A stretch of DNA of 64,000 bases, taken from contig JAAESI010000048.1 of assembly GCA_024229515.1 (NCBI GenBank), positions 141,323 through 205,322 of the forward strand. Direction: 5' to 3'. This DNA is from Pseudomonadota bacterium. GTDB taxonomy: Bacteria; Myxococcota_A; UBA796; UBA9615. Positions within the stretch are counted from its first letter, which is position 1; each line of letters begins with the position of its first letter. Below, piece by piece: positions 41,707 through 51,603 of the stretch. The position numbers were made by a program, and so were the translations under genes. The notes beneath the pieces were generated by a model that was not told the origin of the DNA, did no database searches, and saw nothing but the letters and a program-made list of their open reading frames with translations.

Positions 41707-43296
41707 GTGTCCTCTTCCACCCTCGATCTGACCGGCTCCTCGGTGCTCCTGGCGGCCCTCGTCGCGCTGGGCGCGAGCGGCTGCGTGGAGGGTGGGTTGG
41801 GCCCGCCGGCCGTCATCGGCAGCGCAGGACACACCTCACTGGGCGCGGCGCCGCACTGGCTCGCCTCCGAGGACGTGCGCTCCGAGTCGGTCTCCCTCGG
41901 CGACTGGAACGACGACGGCATCCCCGATCTGGCCTTCGCCACGGCGGTCTGGCCGTCCCCCGAGGGGGCCGCCAACCACGTCTACAACGGGCTCGGCGAC
42001 GGCACCTTCGAGCTGGCCTGGACCTCCGAGGAGGAGGAGCACTCGCTCGGCGTCGCCTGGGCCGACGTCGACGGGGACGGCGACCTCGACCTCGCCGTCG
42101 CCAACGATCGGCAGCACAACCGGCTCTACGACAACGTCGGCGGCGACCTCGTCCCGATCTGGGAGAGCGTCGAGGACGACCGCAGCTTCGGCCTCGACTG
42201 GGCCGACTTCGATCTGGACGGCGACCTCGACCTCGCCGTGGCCACCATCGGCGGCCCCAACTACCTGTACGAGAACGACGAGGGCCAGCTCACCGAGTCG
42301 CCCTACTGGACCTCCCCCGAGGTCGACGAGACCTCCGCCATCGCCTGGGGCGATATGGACGCCGATGGCGACCCCGACCTGGCGTGCGCCAACGACCCCT
42401 ACCGCCAGAACCGCGTCTACCGGAACAACGGCGGTGTGCTCGAGTCGACCTGGGTCAGCATCCCCGAGAACACCAGCGTCGGCGTGGCGTGGGGCGACGT
42501 GGACGGGGACGGCGTGCCGGAGCTCGCCTTCGCCAACGAGTGGGACGGCTTCACCGTCTACGACAACTTCAACGGCGACCTCGAGGACGGCCCCTTCTTC
42601 CAGCAGGACGGCACCGACGACAACGACGTCGACAACGACGCCATCGCGTTCGGTGACTTCGACGACGACAACCTCCTGGACCTCGTGCTCGTCGGCCAGC
42701 AGCGGGACCGCATCTGGCGCAACGACGGCGTGCGCGGCTTCGAGACCTGGTGGCGGTCGCCCTTCTCCCTGGACGCCGCCGCGGGGGTCGCGGTCGCCGA
42801 CTTCGACGAGGACGGCGACATCGAGATCGTGGTCGCCATGGTCTCCGGCCCGGACGCGGTCTTCGACAACCTCGGGCCCGCCCCCCAGGAGTACGTCGAC
42901 GGCGACGGCGACGGCGTCTTCTTCCCCGAAGACTGCGACGACACGGATCCCACGATCGGAGACGGCCCGGAGGTCTGCAACGGGCTGGACGACGACTGCA
43001 ACGGGATCATCCCCGTGGACGAGCGCGACGTGGACGACGACGGCTACATGGCGTGCGAGGGCGACTGCGACGACGAGGACCCGGAGATCGGCCCGGATCA
43101 CCCCGACTGCGCCTCGGTGGACGACGACGACGACAGCGCCGCCGACGACGACGACGATGACGATGACGACGATGATGACGACGCTTGCGCCTGCGCCCAC
43201 GGCGCTCCGCCGCCGACGGCCGGTGCTGCGCTGATCCTGTTGGGTGCCGCCGGGGTCCGGCGCCGTCGCCGGCCCGCCGTCCGCGTTACTGGTTGA
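41707..43296 (+). CDS. FG-GAP/VCBS protein with MopE-type repeats and MYXO-CTERM-like tail
   Basis: 529 residues. Signal sequence with lipobox-like GASGC. FG-GAP repeats fill residues 60-390, with loops such as VDGDGDLDLAV, FDLDGDLDLAV, MDADGDPDLAC, VDGDGVPELAF and FDEDGDIEIVV. Two MopE-type modules follow (DCDDTDPTIGDGPEVCNGLD; DCDDEDPEIGPDHPDC), then an Asp-rich tract (43120-43182) and a MYXO-CTERM-like end: CACAHG, a hydrophobic helix and RRRRR. The tail implies export and C-terminal processing. It overlaps the convergent copper-monooxygenase-like gene by eleven bases at the stop. Surface binding or mineral/Ca binding is plausible. Confidence 0.85.
   Translation: MSSSTLDLTGSSVLLAALVALGASGCVEGGLGPPAVIGSAGHTSLGAAPHWLASEDVRSESVSLGDWNDDGIPDLAFATAVWPSPEGAANHVYNGLGDGTFELAWTSEEEEHSLGVAWADVDGDGDLDLAVANDRQHNRLYDNVGGDLVPIWESVEDDRSFGLDWADFDLDGDLDLAVATIGGPNYLYENDEGQLTESPYWTSPEVDETSAIAWGDMDADGDPDLACANDPYRQNRVYRNNGGVLESTWVSIPENTSVGVAWGDVDGDGVPELAFANEWDGFTVYDNFNGDLEDGPFFQQDGTDDNDVDNDAIAFGDFDDDNLLDLVLVGQQRDRIWRNDGVRGFETWWRSPFSLDAAAGVAVADFDEDGDIEIVVAMVSGPDAVFDNLGPAPQEYVDGDGDGVFFPEDCDDTDPTIGDGPEVCNGLDDDCNGIIPVDERDVDDDGYMACEGDCDDEDPEIGPDHPDCASVDDDDDSAADDDDDDDDDDDDDACACAHGAPPPTAGAALILLGAAGVRRRRRPAVRVTG
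43120..43182 (+). repeat. Asp-rich coding repeat
   Basis: 21 codons, 18 of them Asp, between the MopE modules and the C-terminal tail. Confidence 0.7.
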
Positions 43297-43943
43297 TCAC
43301 CCCGCCGTAGCACTCGAACGCCGTCTCCAGCGGTGACGCCATGCCGAACGTCGAGCACATCTCCTCGGGGTAATCGAGGATGTGGTCGGTGGTGTTGTTC
43401 CAGGTGCACGTGGTCGTGAACCAGTCGCCGGGCTGCACGACGATCTCGCCGGGGGCGAAGTAGGTCACCACGGGGTCCAGCCGCCAGTCCGGGTCCCACG
43501 TGTCGTGTGTCAGCACCCGCTCGACGGTGCCGTCCTTGCGGTGCAGATCAACCGTGTAGGCCCAGCCCCACTGGTGCATGTGCGGGCCGATCGACAGGAT
43601 CGACATCTCGGACTGCCCCGCGCACGTGTTCTCGCGCGAGGTGATCTCCCCCGGTGGCAGCTCGAGGGTCTGCGCGTGGTGGGTCCAGGCGCCGCCCCAC
43701 TCCTCGACCTCCTCCTCGGGGGTCGTCCGGAGCTGGAAGGTCACGCTCGTGACGATGTCTTCGTCGGTCGGGTTGATGTAGTGCGCATCCACCACCATCC
43801 ACCGCTGGCCCTCGGCCATCTTGACGGCCATGCCTTCGGGCAGCTCCAGCCAGAGCCGGCCTCCCTCGTCGATGTCCTTGCCGTCGTCATCGTCGTCGTC
43901 GACGTCCTCGTGGTCGAAGAAGTCGGGGGTGTACCCCTCGGCT
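43286..43943 (-). pseudogene. Copper type II monooxygenase-like (PHM/DBH C-terminal) protein, 5' end missing
   Basis: The reading frame from about 43943 contains an acidic stretch, then LWLELPEGMAVKMAEGQRWM, VVDAHYINPTDEDIVTSVTF and the copper-domain signature SIGPHMHQWGWAYTVDLHRK, APGEIVVQPGDWFTTTCTWN and YPEEMC (His, His and Met ligands). This matches the C-terminal domain of peptidylglycine/dopamine monooxygenases. No start codon or signal peptide is found: upstream of about 43940 the strand reads as antisense of a lipoprotein N-terminus (43944-44069). So the gene has lost its 5' end through an inversion or chimaeric join. The N-terminal copper domain is absent. Confidence 0.6.
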
Positions 43944-44069
43944 TTGGTGCTCCTCCTTCTGCTGCCGGCGTGCACCTCCACGGGAGGTCCAGCGCCCGAC
44001 GAGGAGGAGCCCCGCGTCGATGACCCGGTGGAAGGGCGGCCGATGCCATTGGGGTTCCCCCGGGTTTTC
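43944..44069 (+). pseudogene. Orphan lipoprotein signal peptide fragment
   Basis: In plus frame from TTG at 43944: VLLLLLPACTSTGGPAPDEE with a proper lipobox (LLPAC), then an acidic stretch that fades out. It stands head to head with the truncated copper-monooxygenase-like gene. It could be that gene's own N-terminus in inverted orientation (inference), or a remnant of another lipoprotein. Confidence 0.35.
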
Positions 44070-44073
44070 CTGA

Positions 44074-44079
44074 TAGAAT
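44074..44079 (+). promoter_or_regulatory. -10 box (TAGAAT, extended TGA) for Asp-rich lipoprotein
   Basis: TGATAGAAT, 29 bases before the ATG at 44109, with a GGAGG site between. Confidence 0.45.
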
Positions 44080-44108
44080 CGATGGTGGCTCGATTGTGGA
44101 GGTTGACG

Positions 44109-44750
44109 ATGCGGTTGTGGATCCTGGTTACGCTGGCGGCGCTCGTAATGGTTCTTGGCCTGTGGGCCTGCACGGTTCAGGTGTGCAGCCCTGGCTCGAC
44201 GCAGACGTGCGCGTGCCCTGAGGGCGTCGAGGGAGCTCAGACCTGCGCCGACGACGGCGCGCGGTGGGGCGACTGCGACTGCGGCGCAGGCGACGACGAC
44301 GACGCCACCGACGACGACGACGGAACCGACGACGACGACGGCACCGACGACGACGACGGCACCGACGATGACGACGCCACCGACGACGACGACTCCGGCG
44401 AGCACACGCTCGACGATGACGACACCGCCCCCGATGACGACGACATCGCCCCCCCCGATGACGACGACAGCGCCGGCTTCGATGACGACGACATCGGCCC
44501 CGACGACGACGACTCCGCGGTGGGCGACGACGACGACTCCGCCGGCGGCGGGTTCAACCCGGTGCCGTGCCCCGGCGGCCAGTCGGACTGCGATGCGCCC
44601 GGAGGCTGCTCCATGCCCCTGGGCTGCTCCTGCACCACCACCCCCGGCGGCGACCTCTGCATCCCCAACTGCAACGTCGACGGAGACTGCCCGATCGACC
44701 CCTTCACCGGCCTTCAGTTCAACTGCAACGGGGGAATCTGCACTCCCTGA
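44109..44750 (+). CDS. Cys-rich lipoprotein with long Asp-rich linker
   Basis: 213 residues, ATG at 44109, GGAGG six bases upstream. Signal peptide ends GLWAC. A small Cys module follows, CSPGSTQTCACPEGVEGAQ then TCADDGARWGDCDCG, shared with the protein at 45604. Then about 80 residues of (D4-x-x) repeats, and a C-terminal Cys-rich domain (NPVPCPGGQSDCDAPGGCSM, CSCTTTPGGDLCIPNCNVDG). Both Cys modules look disulphide-bonded and extracellular. The Asp tract probably acts as an extended, Ca-binding spacer. No enzyme motif; function unknown. Confidence 0.72.
   Translation: MRLWILVTLAALVMVLGLWACTVQVCSPGSTQTCACPEGVEGAQTCADDGARWGDCDCGAGDDDDATDDDDGTDDDDGTDDDDGTDDDDATDDDDSGEHTLDDDDTAPDDDDIAPPDDDDSAGFDDDDIGPDDDDSAVGDDDDSAGGGFNPVPCPGGQSDCDAPGGCSMPLGCSCTTTPGGDLCIPNCNVDGDCPIDPFTGLQFNCNGGICTP
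44292..44537 (+). repeat. Asp-rich coding repeat (18-bp unit, D4-x-x)
   Basis: About 82 codons, mostly four Asp then two small residues. The base unit gacgacgacgac + two codons is regular at 44292-44397 and degenerate after that. Confidence 0.75.
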
Positions 44751-44762
44751 CGCCCTGACGGG

Positions 44763-45530
44763 TCAGTCGGCCGCCGCGCAGAGGAAATTGGCGTGGGTGT
44801 ACGTGTCGGCGAACACCGGGAGCTCCGACGGGCCGGTGCAGACCGCGCCGTCGGGGGGGACGACTTCGATCGTCGCCATCCCCGGCTCCACGAGGAAGAA
44901 CCAGATCTCCGCCGATGACGAGCCGATCGGCACGGTGTGCCCCTCGTCGTGCGCATCGGTCGTGTCCAGGATCCAGGCGCTGTCGTAGGGCAGGTCGATC
45001 GCCGCCGAGGCGCCGCCCGAGAAGGCGCTGGCGGCGCTGTCCTCCCCCGTGAAGAGGTGCACCAGCAGCGCCCCGTAGGCGGGGTCGTACTCGGCGCCGA
45101 AGTCCTCCGGCCGGAAGATGTACTCCGACAAGCGGGAGTACAGGGCGACCTCGATGCCGTTGTCCAGGTCCTCGCCCGCGATCCCGACGATCACCGGGAT
45201 GAAGTCGTCGAACAGCACCGAGATGATCGGGCGGTCCGCCCGGATCAGGTCCAGCTCGAAGCTCTCGTTCCGGCCGGTGTAGACGGGCTCCTCGCCGCAG
45301 GGCCACTCCAGCACTTCCGCCCCGGTCGTGGAGATGGGGTGGTGGCCCAGGTCCCCCACGTCCCCGGTGACGGTGGCGCCATGCCCGGACTCACAGTCGG
45401 GGGGGAGCGTCGGCTCGGGGGTCGGGGTCTCCGGCTCGGGCGCATCCCGCAGCGTGATGTCTCCGCAACCGGTGGTGGCGGCGGCGGCGGCGAGCGCGAG
45501 GAGGCAGCTGCGAAAGGAGGAGCCGGGCAT
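44763..45530 (-). CDS. Lipoprotein paralogous to the C-terminal half of the 45604 protein
   Basis: 255 residues, ATG at 45530; signal peptide with lipobox TTGC. A Pro/Glu/Thr linker (EPETPTPEPTLPPDCESGHG) leads to a beta-rich domain ending VEPGMATIEVVPPDGAVC, TGPSELPVFADTYTHANFLC. The neighbouring divergent gene at 45604 ends in the same pattern (VEPGTATVTVTPPD, CIGPETTTVEPNVLNLVIFL), so the two share a domain. No Asp-rich tract here. The 73-base divergent region contains the -10 box of the neighbour. Function unknown; likely surface exposed. Confidence 0.68.
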   Translation of the reverse strand: MPGSSFRSCLLALAAAAATTGCGDITLRDAPEPETPTPEPTLPPDCESGHGATVTGDVGDLGHHPISTTGAEVLEWPCGEEPVYTGRNESFELDLIRADRPIISVLFDDFIPVIVGIAGEDLDNGIEVALYSRLSEYIFRPEDFGAEYDPAYGALLVHLFTGEDSAASAFSGGASAAIDLPYDSAWILDTTDAHDEGHTVPIGSSSAEIWFFLVEPGMATIEVVPPDGAVCTGPSELPVFADTYTHANFLCAAAD

Positions 45531-45591
45531 CGGGGGGAGTATCGGGTCCAGGGCGGCCACGGGCAAGACGCAAACTGTGCCCGTCTGGGGG

Positions 45592-45597
45592 TATCCT
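45592..45597 (+). promoter_or_regulatory. -10 box (TATCCT) of leaderless lipoprotein mRNA
   Basis: TATCCT ends six bases before the ATG at 45604; no Shine-Dalgarno sequence. Confidence 0.5.
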
Positions 45598-45603
45598 GTC
45601 GGC

Positions 45604-46527
45604 ATGCGGATTCTCGTGCTCACCGCCTGCCTCGCCCTCGTCGCGCTCGCCGGGTGCCCCCAGCCGGCGTGCAGCCCGGGCGCCACCCAGACCTGCAGCT
45701 GCCCTGGCGGCAGCGAGGGCGTTCAGATCTGCGAGGACGACGGCGCGGCGTGGGGAAGTTGTTCCTGCGAGGGCGCTGACGACGACGACGACGATGACGA
45801 CTCCACCGACGACGACGACTCCACCGACGACGACGACTCCACCGACGACGACGACTCCACCGACGACGACGACTCCACCGACGACGACGACGCAGCGGCC
45901 ACGTTTGAGCTCGAAGGGTTCGCCTTCTACGGAGCCCCCGACGACTTCCTGGAGGGCGAAGGCGGCACCGGGATCGTGGTCACCGACGTGCACGGCAGCG
46001 GCTCCGCCGACTCCGACGACGAGGGCGAGTTCACCATCGAGGTCGTGGACCAGGATCTGCTCGAGCTGCGCGGACACACCGAGGACCCCATCTACATCGA
46101 CTCCATCACGACCATGACCCGCAAGCAGCTCGGCGTCGGCGTCGAGGCGGAGGTCGAGGTCGCCCACAAGGCCCACGAGGAGTTCCACTACGACCGCGAC
46201 TACGGCGGCCAGAGCTACTCCGACGCCCACGGCACCGTGCTGGTCGAGCTGCTCATGGACGGGGACGCCATCCCCGTCAACGCCACCGTCGCGCTGAGCC
46301 AGCCCCACGGCGGGTCCTTCGTAATGCTGTCGGTCGGGGGCTCCATCCCCACCGACACCATCCCCGCCAACGCCGACCTCGGAGAGGTGGCGTTCGCGCG
46401 CGTCGAGCCCGGCACCGCCACGGTGACCGTGACCCCGCCCGACAACGCCGAGAACGGGTGCATCGGGCCAGAAACGACGACCGTGGAGCCGAACGTGCTC
46501 AACCTCGTCATCTTCCTCTGCGGCTGA
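45604..46527 (+). CDS. Lipoprotein with Cys module, Asp-rich linker and beta domain
   Basis: 307 residues. Lipobox ALAGC, then CSPGATQTCSCPGGSEGVQI with CEDDGAAWGSCSCEG, the module shared with the 44109 protein. A very regular (DDDDST)n linker spans 45778-45891. The remaining 200 residues form a beta-rich domain (FELEGFAFYGAPDDFLEGEG; VEVAHKAHEEFHYDRDYGGQ) and end in the domain shared with the divergent neighbour. The layout of anchor, Cys module, spacer and functional domain suggests a modular surface protein. Function unknown. Confidence 0.72.
   Translation: MRILVLTACLALVALAGCPQPACSPGATQTCSCPGGSEGVQICEDDGAAWGSCSCEGADDDDDDDDSTDDDDSTDDDDSTDDDDSTDDDDSTDDDDAAATFELEGFAFYGAPDDFLEGEGGTGIVVTDVHGSGSADSDDEGEFTIEVVDQDLLELRGHTEDPIYIDSITTMTRKQLGVGVEAEVEVAHKAHEEFHYDRDYGGQSYSDAHGTVLVELLMDGDAIPVNATVALSQPHGGSFVMLSVGGSIPTDTIPANADLGEVAFARVEPGTATVTVTPPDNAENGCIGPETTTVEPNVLNLVIFLCG
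45778..45891 (+). repeat. Asp-rich coding tandem repeat (18-bp unit)
   Basis: 38 codons. Five near-perfect copies of gacgacgacgactccacc (D-D-D-D-S-T). Confidence 0.8.
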
Positions 46528-46579
46528 TCCCCCGGCGGGGGCCCTTGCAATCGAGCGGCCGCCTGGGTCTCATGGAGGC

Positions 46580-47842
46580 ATGAACCGCCCCCGCCTGCCT
46601 TTGATCTGCGTGCTGATTCTGTTGGGCCTGTTGGCGACGCTGGCCTCGGGCTGCTGCCCGGTCTGCGCCGACGACGACGACGCCACCGACGACGACGACG
46701 CCACGGACGACGACGACGCCACCGACGACGACGACGCCACCGACGACGACGACGCGGCCCCGGATCAGGGGTACGCGTTCGTGCCGGACTTCACGGTCTC
46801 CACCGCCGGCGCCGGACCCTGCGGGATCGCCGTCGCCCAACTGGACGACGGCCCCGCTCCGGACCTGGCCGTCTCCCACATCCTCAGCAGCACCATGTCG
46901 GTGCTGTACGGCGTCGGAGACGGAGGCTTCGAGGGGGCCTGGCAGACCTTCGAGCACCTGGCCCCCATGACCGTCGGCAACGAGCTCGCGGTGACCTCCA
47001 CCGGCAACTTCGACGGGGACGACCACGTCGACCTCATCGTCGTCTCCACCGGCACGGACGAGGCGATCATCCTCCACAACCCGGGCACCTCGGTCTCCGA
47101 GGAGGGCTACGTCGCCGAGCCGTTCGGGGTCGGGGAGGGGCCGTTCGGCGTCACCGTCGCGGACTTCGACGGGGACGGGCTGGACGACTTCGCGGTCTCC
47201 GGCGGCGTCTCGAACGACGTCACCGTCTACCGGCAGACGTCCGCGGGCGTCTTTGCGGAGCTGGGGCGCCACGACGTCGACGCGGAGCCCGGCTTCGTCG
47301 TCGCCGGCCACGTCGATGACGACGGCGTCGTGGATCTCGTCACGACCAACCACACCGGCGGCTCGGTCTCCGTGCTCCTGGGGGTCGGCGGGGGCGAATT
47401 CGGCCCCGCGGTCGACTACCCGGTGGGGGATGGACCCGCCGCGCCGGCGCTCGCCGACATCGACGGCGACGGCCACACCGACCTGCTCACGGCCAACGAG
47501 GACAGCGGCGACTTCTCGATCCTGCTGGGCGATGGCGACGGCGGCTTCACCTCCAAGGGCACGCTCGCGTACGGCGACATTCCGTTCTTCATCTCGGCCT
47601 TCGACGTGGACGCCGACGACGACGTCGACATCGTCGTCCTGCTCGAAGGCGAGGACGCGATGGTGGTCGCGACGAACGACGGCGAGGGCAACTTCACCGA
47701 GGTGCTCCGGTCCAACACGGGCCGCTCCCCCGGCTCCCTGGTCCACCCGGATCTCGATGGAGACGGGGACCCCGACCTGGTGGTGACCAACTTCTTCGGG
47801 GACTCGCTTTCGGTCTTCCTGAACCGCTTCGACGAGCTGTAG
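46580..47842 (+). CDS. FG-GAP/VCBS propeller lipoprotein
   Basis: 420 residues. Lipobox LASGC followed by CPVC and an Asp-rich tract. The rest is a repeat propeller: each blade has a G-DFDGDG-type loop (NFDGDDHVDLIVV, DFDGDGLDDFAV, HVDDDGVVDLVT, DIDGDGHTDLLT, DVDADDDVDIVV, DLDGDGDPDLVV). About seven blades. No catalytic domain. It starts 53 bases after the previous gene; the near-start GGAGG is too close to the ATG, so the start signal is unclear. Likely a surface binding protein, as in other VCBS families. Confidence 0.82.
   Translation: MNRPRLPLICVLILLGLLATLASGCCPVCADDDDATDDDDATDDDDATDDDDATDDDDAAPDQGYAFVPDFTVSTAGAGPCGIAVAQLDDGPAPDLAVSHILSSTMSVLYGVGDGGFEGAWQTFEHLAPMTVGNELAVTSTGNFDGDDHVDLIVVSTGTDEAIILHNPGTSVSEEGYVAEPFGVGEGPFGVTVADFDGDGLDDFAVSGGVSNDVTVYRQTSAGVFAELGRHDVDAEPGFVVAGHVDDDGVVDLVTTNHTGGSVSVLLGVGGGEFGPAVDYPVGDGPAAPALADIDGDGHTDLLTANEDSGDFSILLGDGDGGFTSKGTLAYGDIPFFISAFDVDADDDVDIVVLLEGEDAMVVATNDGEGNFTEVLRSNTGRSPGSLVHPDLDGDGDPDLVVTNFFGDSLSVFLNRFDEL
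46670..46753 (+). repeat. Asp-rich coding tandem repeat (18-bp unit)
   Basis: 28 codons; near-perfect copies of gacgacgacgacgccacc (D-D-D-D-A-T). Confidence 0.8.
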
Positions 47843-47860
47843 GGGCCTCGAGCCCCCGGT

Positions 47861-49021
47861 TCAGCGAACCGCGTTGAGTCCGCCCAGCTCTTCGGCGCGG
47901 ATGAACGAGTCGGCCGCCGCGGCGGTGAGCCCGAGCTCGACCTGGGCCTCGCCCAACGCCTCCCAGTACCGGGGATCGTTCGGCACGCGGTCGACGGCGC
48001 GCTGGAACATCTTCTGGGCCAGGCCGAAGTTGGAGCCGAGCATCGCCTGACGCCCTCCGTCGAACCAGTTGTCGCCGGCGGCGCGTCGCGCTGCGTCGGA
48101 GTCTTCTTCGCCGGCGGCGACGCGGGCCGACGGCGGAGCGAGGTACTCCCCCCGGGGAGCGGCGGGCTCCTCGGGAGGAGGAGGAGCGGGGGCCGCGGGT
48201 GCGGTCGTCGGCATGTCCCGATCGATCGCCGACCGGATGCGAGCGGCGCGCTCGTCGACGTCCTCGGGGGTCGGCTGGTCCGGGGCCTCGACGACCTGTT
48301 CTACGACCTCGGGGTGCTGCAGCGGAGGCGACCTCAGACCGAGGTAGGCGGCGAGCCCCAGGCCCACGACCACGAGCGTGCGCAGCAGTCGCATCTTCGT
48401 GGGGGACTCGGCTGGCTCCGGCGGAGGCACCCGCCGCGGCCTGCGCGACGCCGCGGTCGGGGGCGTCGCCCGGGGGGGACTGAAGGACTGCGACCGGGCC
48501 TCGCTGGGCGGGGGGCTCGCCTTCTTCGGCGGGGGGGCGCCGCCCGCATCCCGGGCCGCTTTCCAGGCGTCGATGAAGTGCTGCTCGAGGTCGTCGATGT
48601 CGCCCAGGGCGATCCAGGTCTTCCCGTCGGGGCTGAGCTCGTCGTCGGGGCCGACCCGTCCGTCGGCCACGTAGCGGTTGAAGGTGCGGAGGTCGCTGAA
48701 GTCGTAGGTCAAGCCGATGGTCCGGCGGACCTTCCAGGTGCGGATGCCGACCTCGGCGAAGTCGAGCTGGAACGCGTCCACGGGGTCGTCGGGGGGCACG
48801 GCCGGCAGCGTCCCCGTGGTGACTGTCGCGACCTCGACTCGGCTGCCCCGGGGGCCCGGGTTGACGATCCGGATGCTCCCGGTCTCGGTCGCGGCCTCGG
48901 CCGAGCGGGAGACGACGAAGACATGGGCGCAGCGAGGGCAGGTGACCTTCGCGCCCGGTCCCTTGATCCGGCCGTCCGACAGGCGATAGCGGGATGAGCA
49001 TGTGGGGCAGGTGATGACCAT
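47861..49021 (-). CDS. Zinc-ribbon (MJ0042-type) / GYF-like / TPR protein with one membrane helix
   Basis: 386 residues, ATG at 49021. Residues 1-40 form an MJ0042-type zinc ribbon: VITCPTCSSRYRLSDGRIKG, KVTCPRCAHVF. Then a GYF_2-like segment (VRRTIGLTYDFSDLRTFNRY, GRVGPDDELSPDGKTWIALG), a Pro-rich linker, a transmembrane helix (LRTLVVVGLGLAAYLGL) and a C-terminal TPR pair (NFGLAQKMFQRAVDRVPNDP, YWEALGEAQVELGLTAAAAD). This architecture is common in Myxococcota and may sense or scaffold envelope or cell-polarity proteins. Function not established. Confidence 0.78.
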   Translation of the reverse strand: MVITCPTCSSRYRLSDGRIKGPGAKVTCPRCAHVFVVSRSAEAATETGSIRIVNPGPRGSRVEVATVTTGTLPAVPPDDPVDAFQLDFAEVGIRTWKVRRTIGLTYDFSDLRTFNRYVADGRVGPDDELSPDGKTWIALGDIDDLEQHFIDAWKAARDAGGAPPPKKASPPPSEARSQSFSPPRATPPTAASRRPRRVPPPEPAESPTKMRLLRTLVVVGLGLAAYLGLRSPPLQHPEVVEQVVEAPDQPTPEDVDERAARIRSAIDRDMPTTAPAAPAPPPPEEPAAPRGEYLAPPSARVAAGEEDSDAARRAAGDNWFDGGRQAMLGSNFGLAQKMFQRAVDRVPNDPRYWEALGEAQVELGLTAAAADSFIRAEELGGLNAVR

Positions 49022-49175
49022 GGGACCGTTCTGGGGCGAGTCGGGGCTGTCTACCTGGGACTGTACGCGTGGACTGTCGAAACGGTGAGGGGATTCCTCA
49101 CCTAGATATCGGGCAATCCCCCAGGCCGGCCGGGCAGAGCATGATCGTTCTTCCCGACAGGCTCCCCCACTGCGG

Positions 49176-49181
49176 TATTGC
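49176..49181 (+). promoter_or_regulatory. -10-like box (TATTGC) of possible leaderless mRNA
   Basis: TATTGC ends six bases before the GTG at 49188. The last base deviates from TANNNT. Confidence 0.35.
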
Positions 49182-49187
49182 TGGTGG

Positions 49188-50378
<1,191 letters not shown>

Positions 50379-50380
50379 CC

Positions 50381-50386
50381 TAGACT
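50381..50386 (+). promoter_or_regulatory. -10 box (TAGACT) of leaderless glycosyltransferase mRNA
   Basis: TAGACT ends seven bases before the GTG at 50394. Confidence 0.45.
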
Positions 50387-50393
50387 CGGGCTC

Positions 50394-51565
50394 GTGAAGG
50401 TGCTGCTGACGAGCTTCGGGACCCGCGGAGACATCCAGCCTTTCGTGGGGCTCGGCCGCGGCCTGCGCGCGGCGGGGCATCAGCCGACGTTCTGCGGGCC
50501 TCCCGACTACGCCGCCTGGTTGGAGCGTGAGGGCATCCCCTTCGTGCCGTCGGGGGAGGCGTACGAGACCCTGCTGCCGAAGCTCGATGCCGCTCCACCG
50601 AGGGTGTTCGCGGCGTTGCGGGAGCAGGTCGCGCACCAATTCGCGGCGCTGGACGGGCTCGTGGAGGAGGCCGACGTCGTGCTGTCAGGCTCCCTGGAGC
50701 TCGCTACGGCGACGCTGGCGGAGCAGCACGGGACGCCCCGCCGGAGCGTCATGTTCTCGCCCTGCGTGGTCCCCGCGCCCGCCAACGTCATGCCGCTGAT
50801 GGCGGGGAAGGGGATCCCACGGTTCCTCTTCGGGCTGACGTGGTGGCTCAGCGACACGGGGGTGCGGCACAGCCTCCTGCGGCCGGTGCTCGCCGAGCGG
50901 AAGCGGCGCGGCCTGCCCCTGCGGGTGGGGCGGGCGACGGCGTTCTTCCTCGGCGAGGAGACCTGGATCCCGTTTCCCGCGAGCCTCGCCGCGGTCGAAG
51001 ATCCGGTCACGCCAGTGCGCGCGTTCGGCCCCTGGCTTCTGGACGAACCGGAAGCTGAGCTCCCCACCGAGGTCGCTCGCTTCCTGGACGCGGGTCCGCC
51101 TCCTGTCTACCTCGGCACGCCCCGGATGACTTCCCCCGGGTGGTCGCCGAGGCGGCGCGGGGGGCGGGCCTGCGAGCGGTGATCGCGGGGGCCGCGGGGC
51201 CGTCGGACGACGATGACGTGCTCCACCTCGACGGTCCCGTCCCACACCCGCGGCTGTTCGGTCGGTGCGCCTGCGTCGTGCATCACGGGGGCGCGGGTAC
51301 GACCATCACGGCGCTCCGGGCGGCGGTCCCCCAGGTGGTCGTGCCCTACGTCGCCGATCAGCACTTCCACGGACGGGTGTTGCACGAGCAGGGGCTCGGC
51401 GCGCCGCCGGTGAAGCGTCGGGGGCTGACGCCTGCTCGGCTCTCAGCCGCGCTCCGGGCCGCGATCGATGGGACGGACGCCGACACCCTCCGGGCGGCGG
51501 CCGCGAAGGTCGTGGACGGCGTCCCGGAGACGGTTCGCGCGCTGGCTGCGTTCGCCCCTCGCTGA
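50394..51565 (+). pseudogene. UGT-type (GT1) glycosyltransferase, frameshifted
   Basis: GTG start at 50394: VLLTSFGTRGDIQPFVGLGR is the classic N-terminus of GT1 sterol/macrolide glucosyltransferases, followed by AAGHQPTFCGPPDYAAWLER and GIPFVPSGEAYE. After FLDAGPPPVYLG, near 51118, the frame is lost. The C-terminal nucleotide-sugar domain continues one frame over: VVAEAARGAGLRAVIAGAAG, HLDGPVPHPRLFGRCACVVH, HGGAGTTITALRAAVPQVVV and ADQHFHGRVLHEQGLG (the UDP-sugar motif), ending at 51565. Restored length about 390 residues. A small indel in cggcacgcccc explains it. Confidence 0.78.
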
Positions 51566-51603
51566 AGCAGCCGGGCTCGAGCCGGTCATCGCGGGCCGCC
51601 GAG

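Noticed and set aside
43887..44405. Minus-strand Val/Ser-rich ORFs over the Asp-rich tracts (also at 45391-46308, 47861-49435 upstream part, 56558-58153)
   Set aside because: Complement of gac repeats gives gtc (Val) or tcg (Ser) runs; they are artefacts of the repeats.
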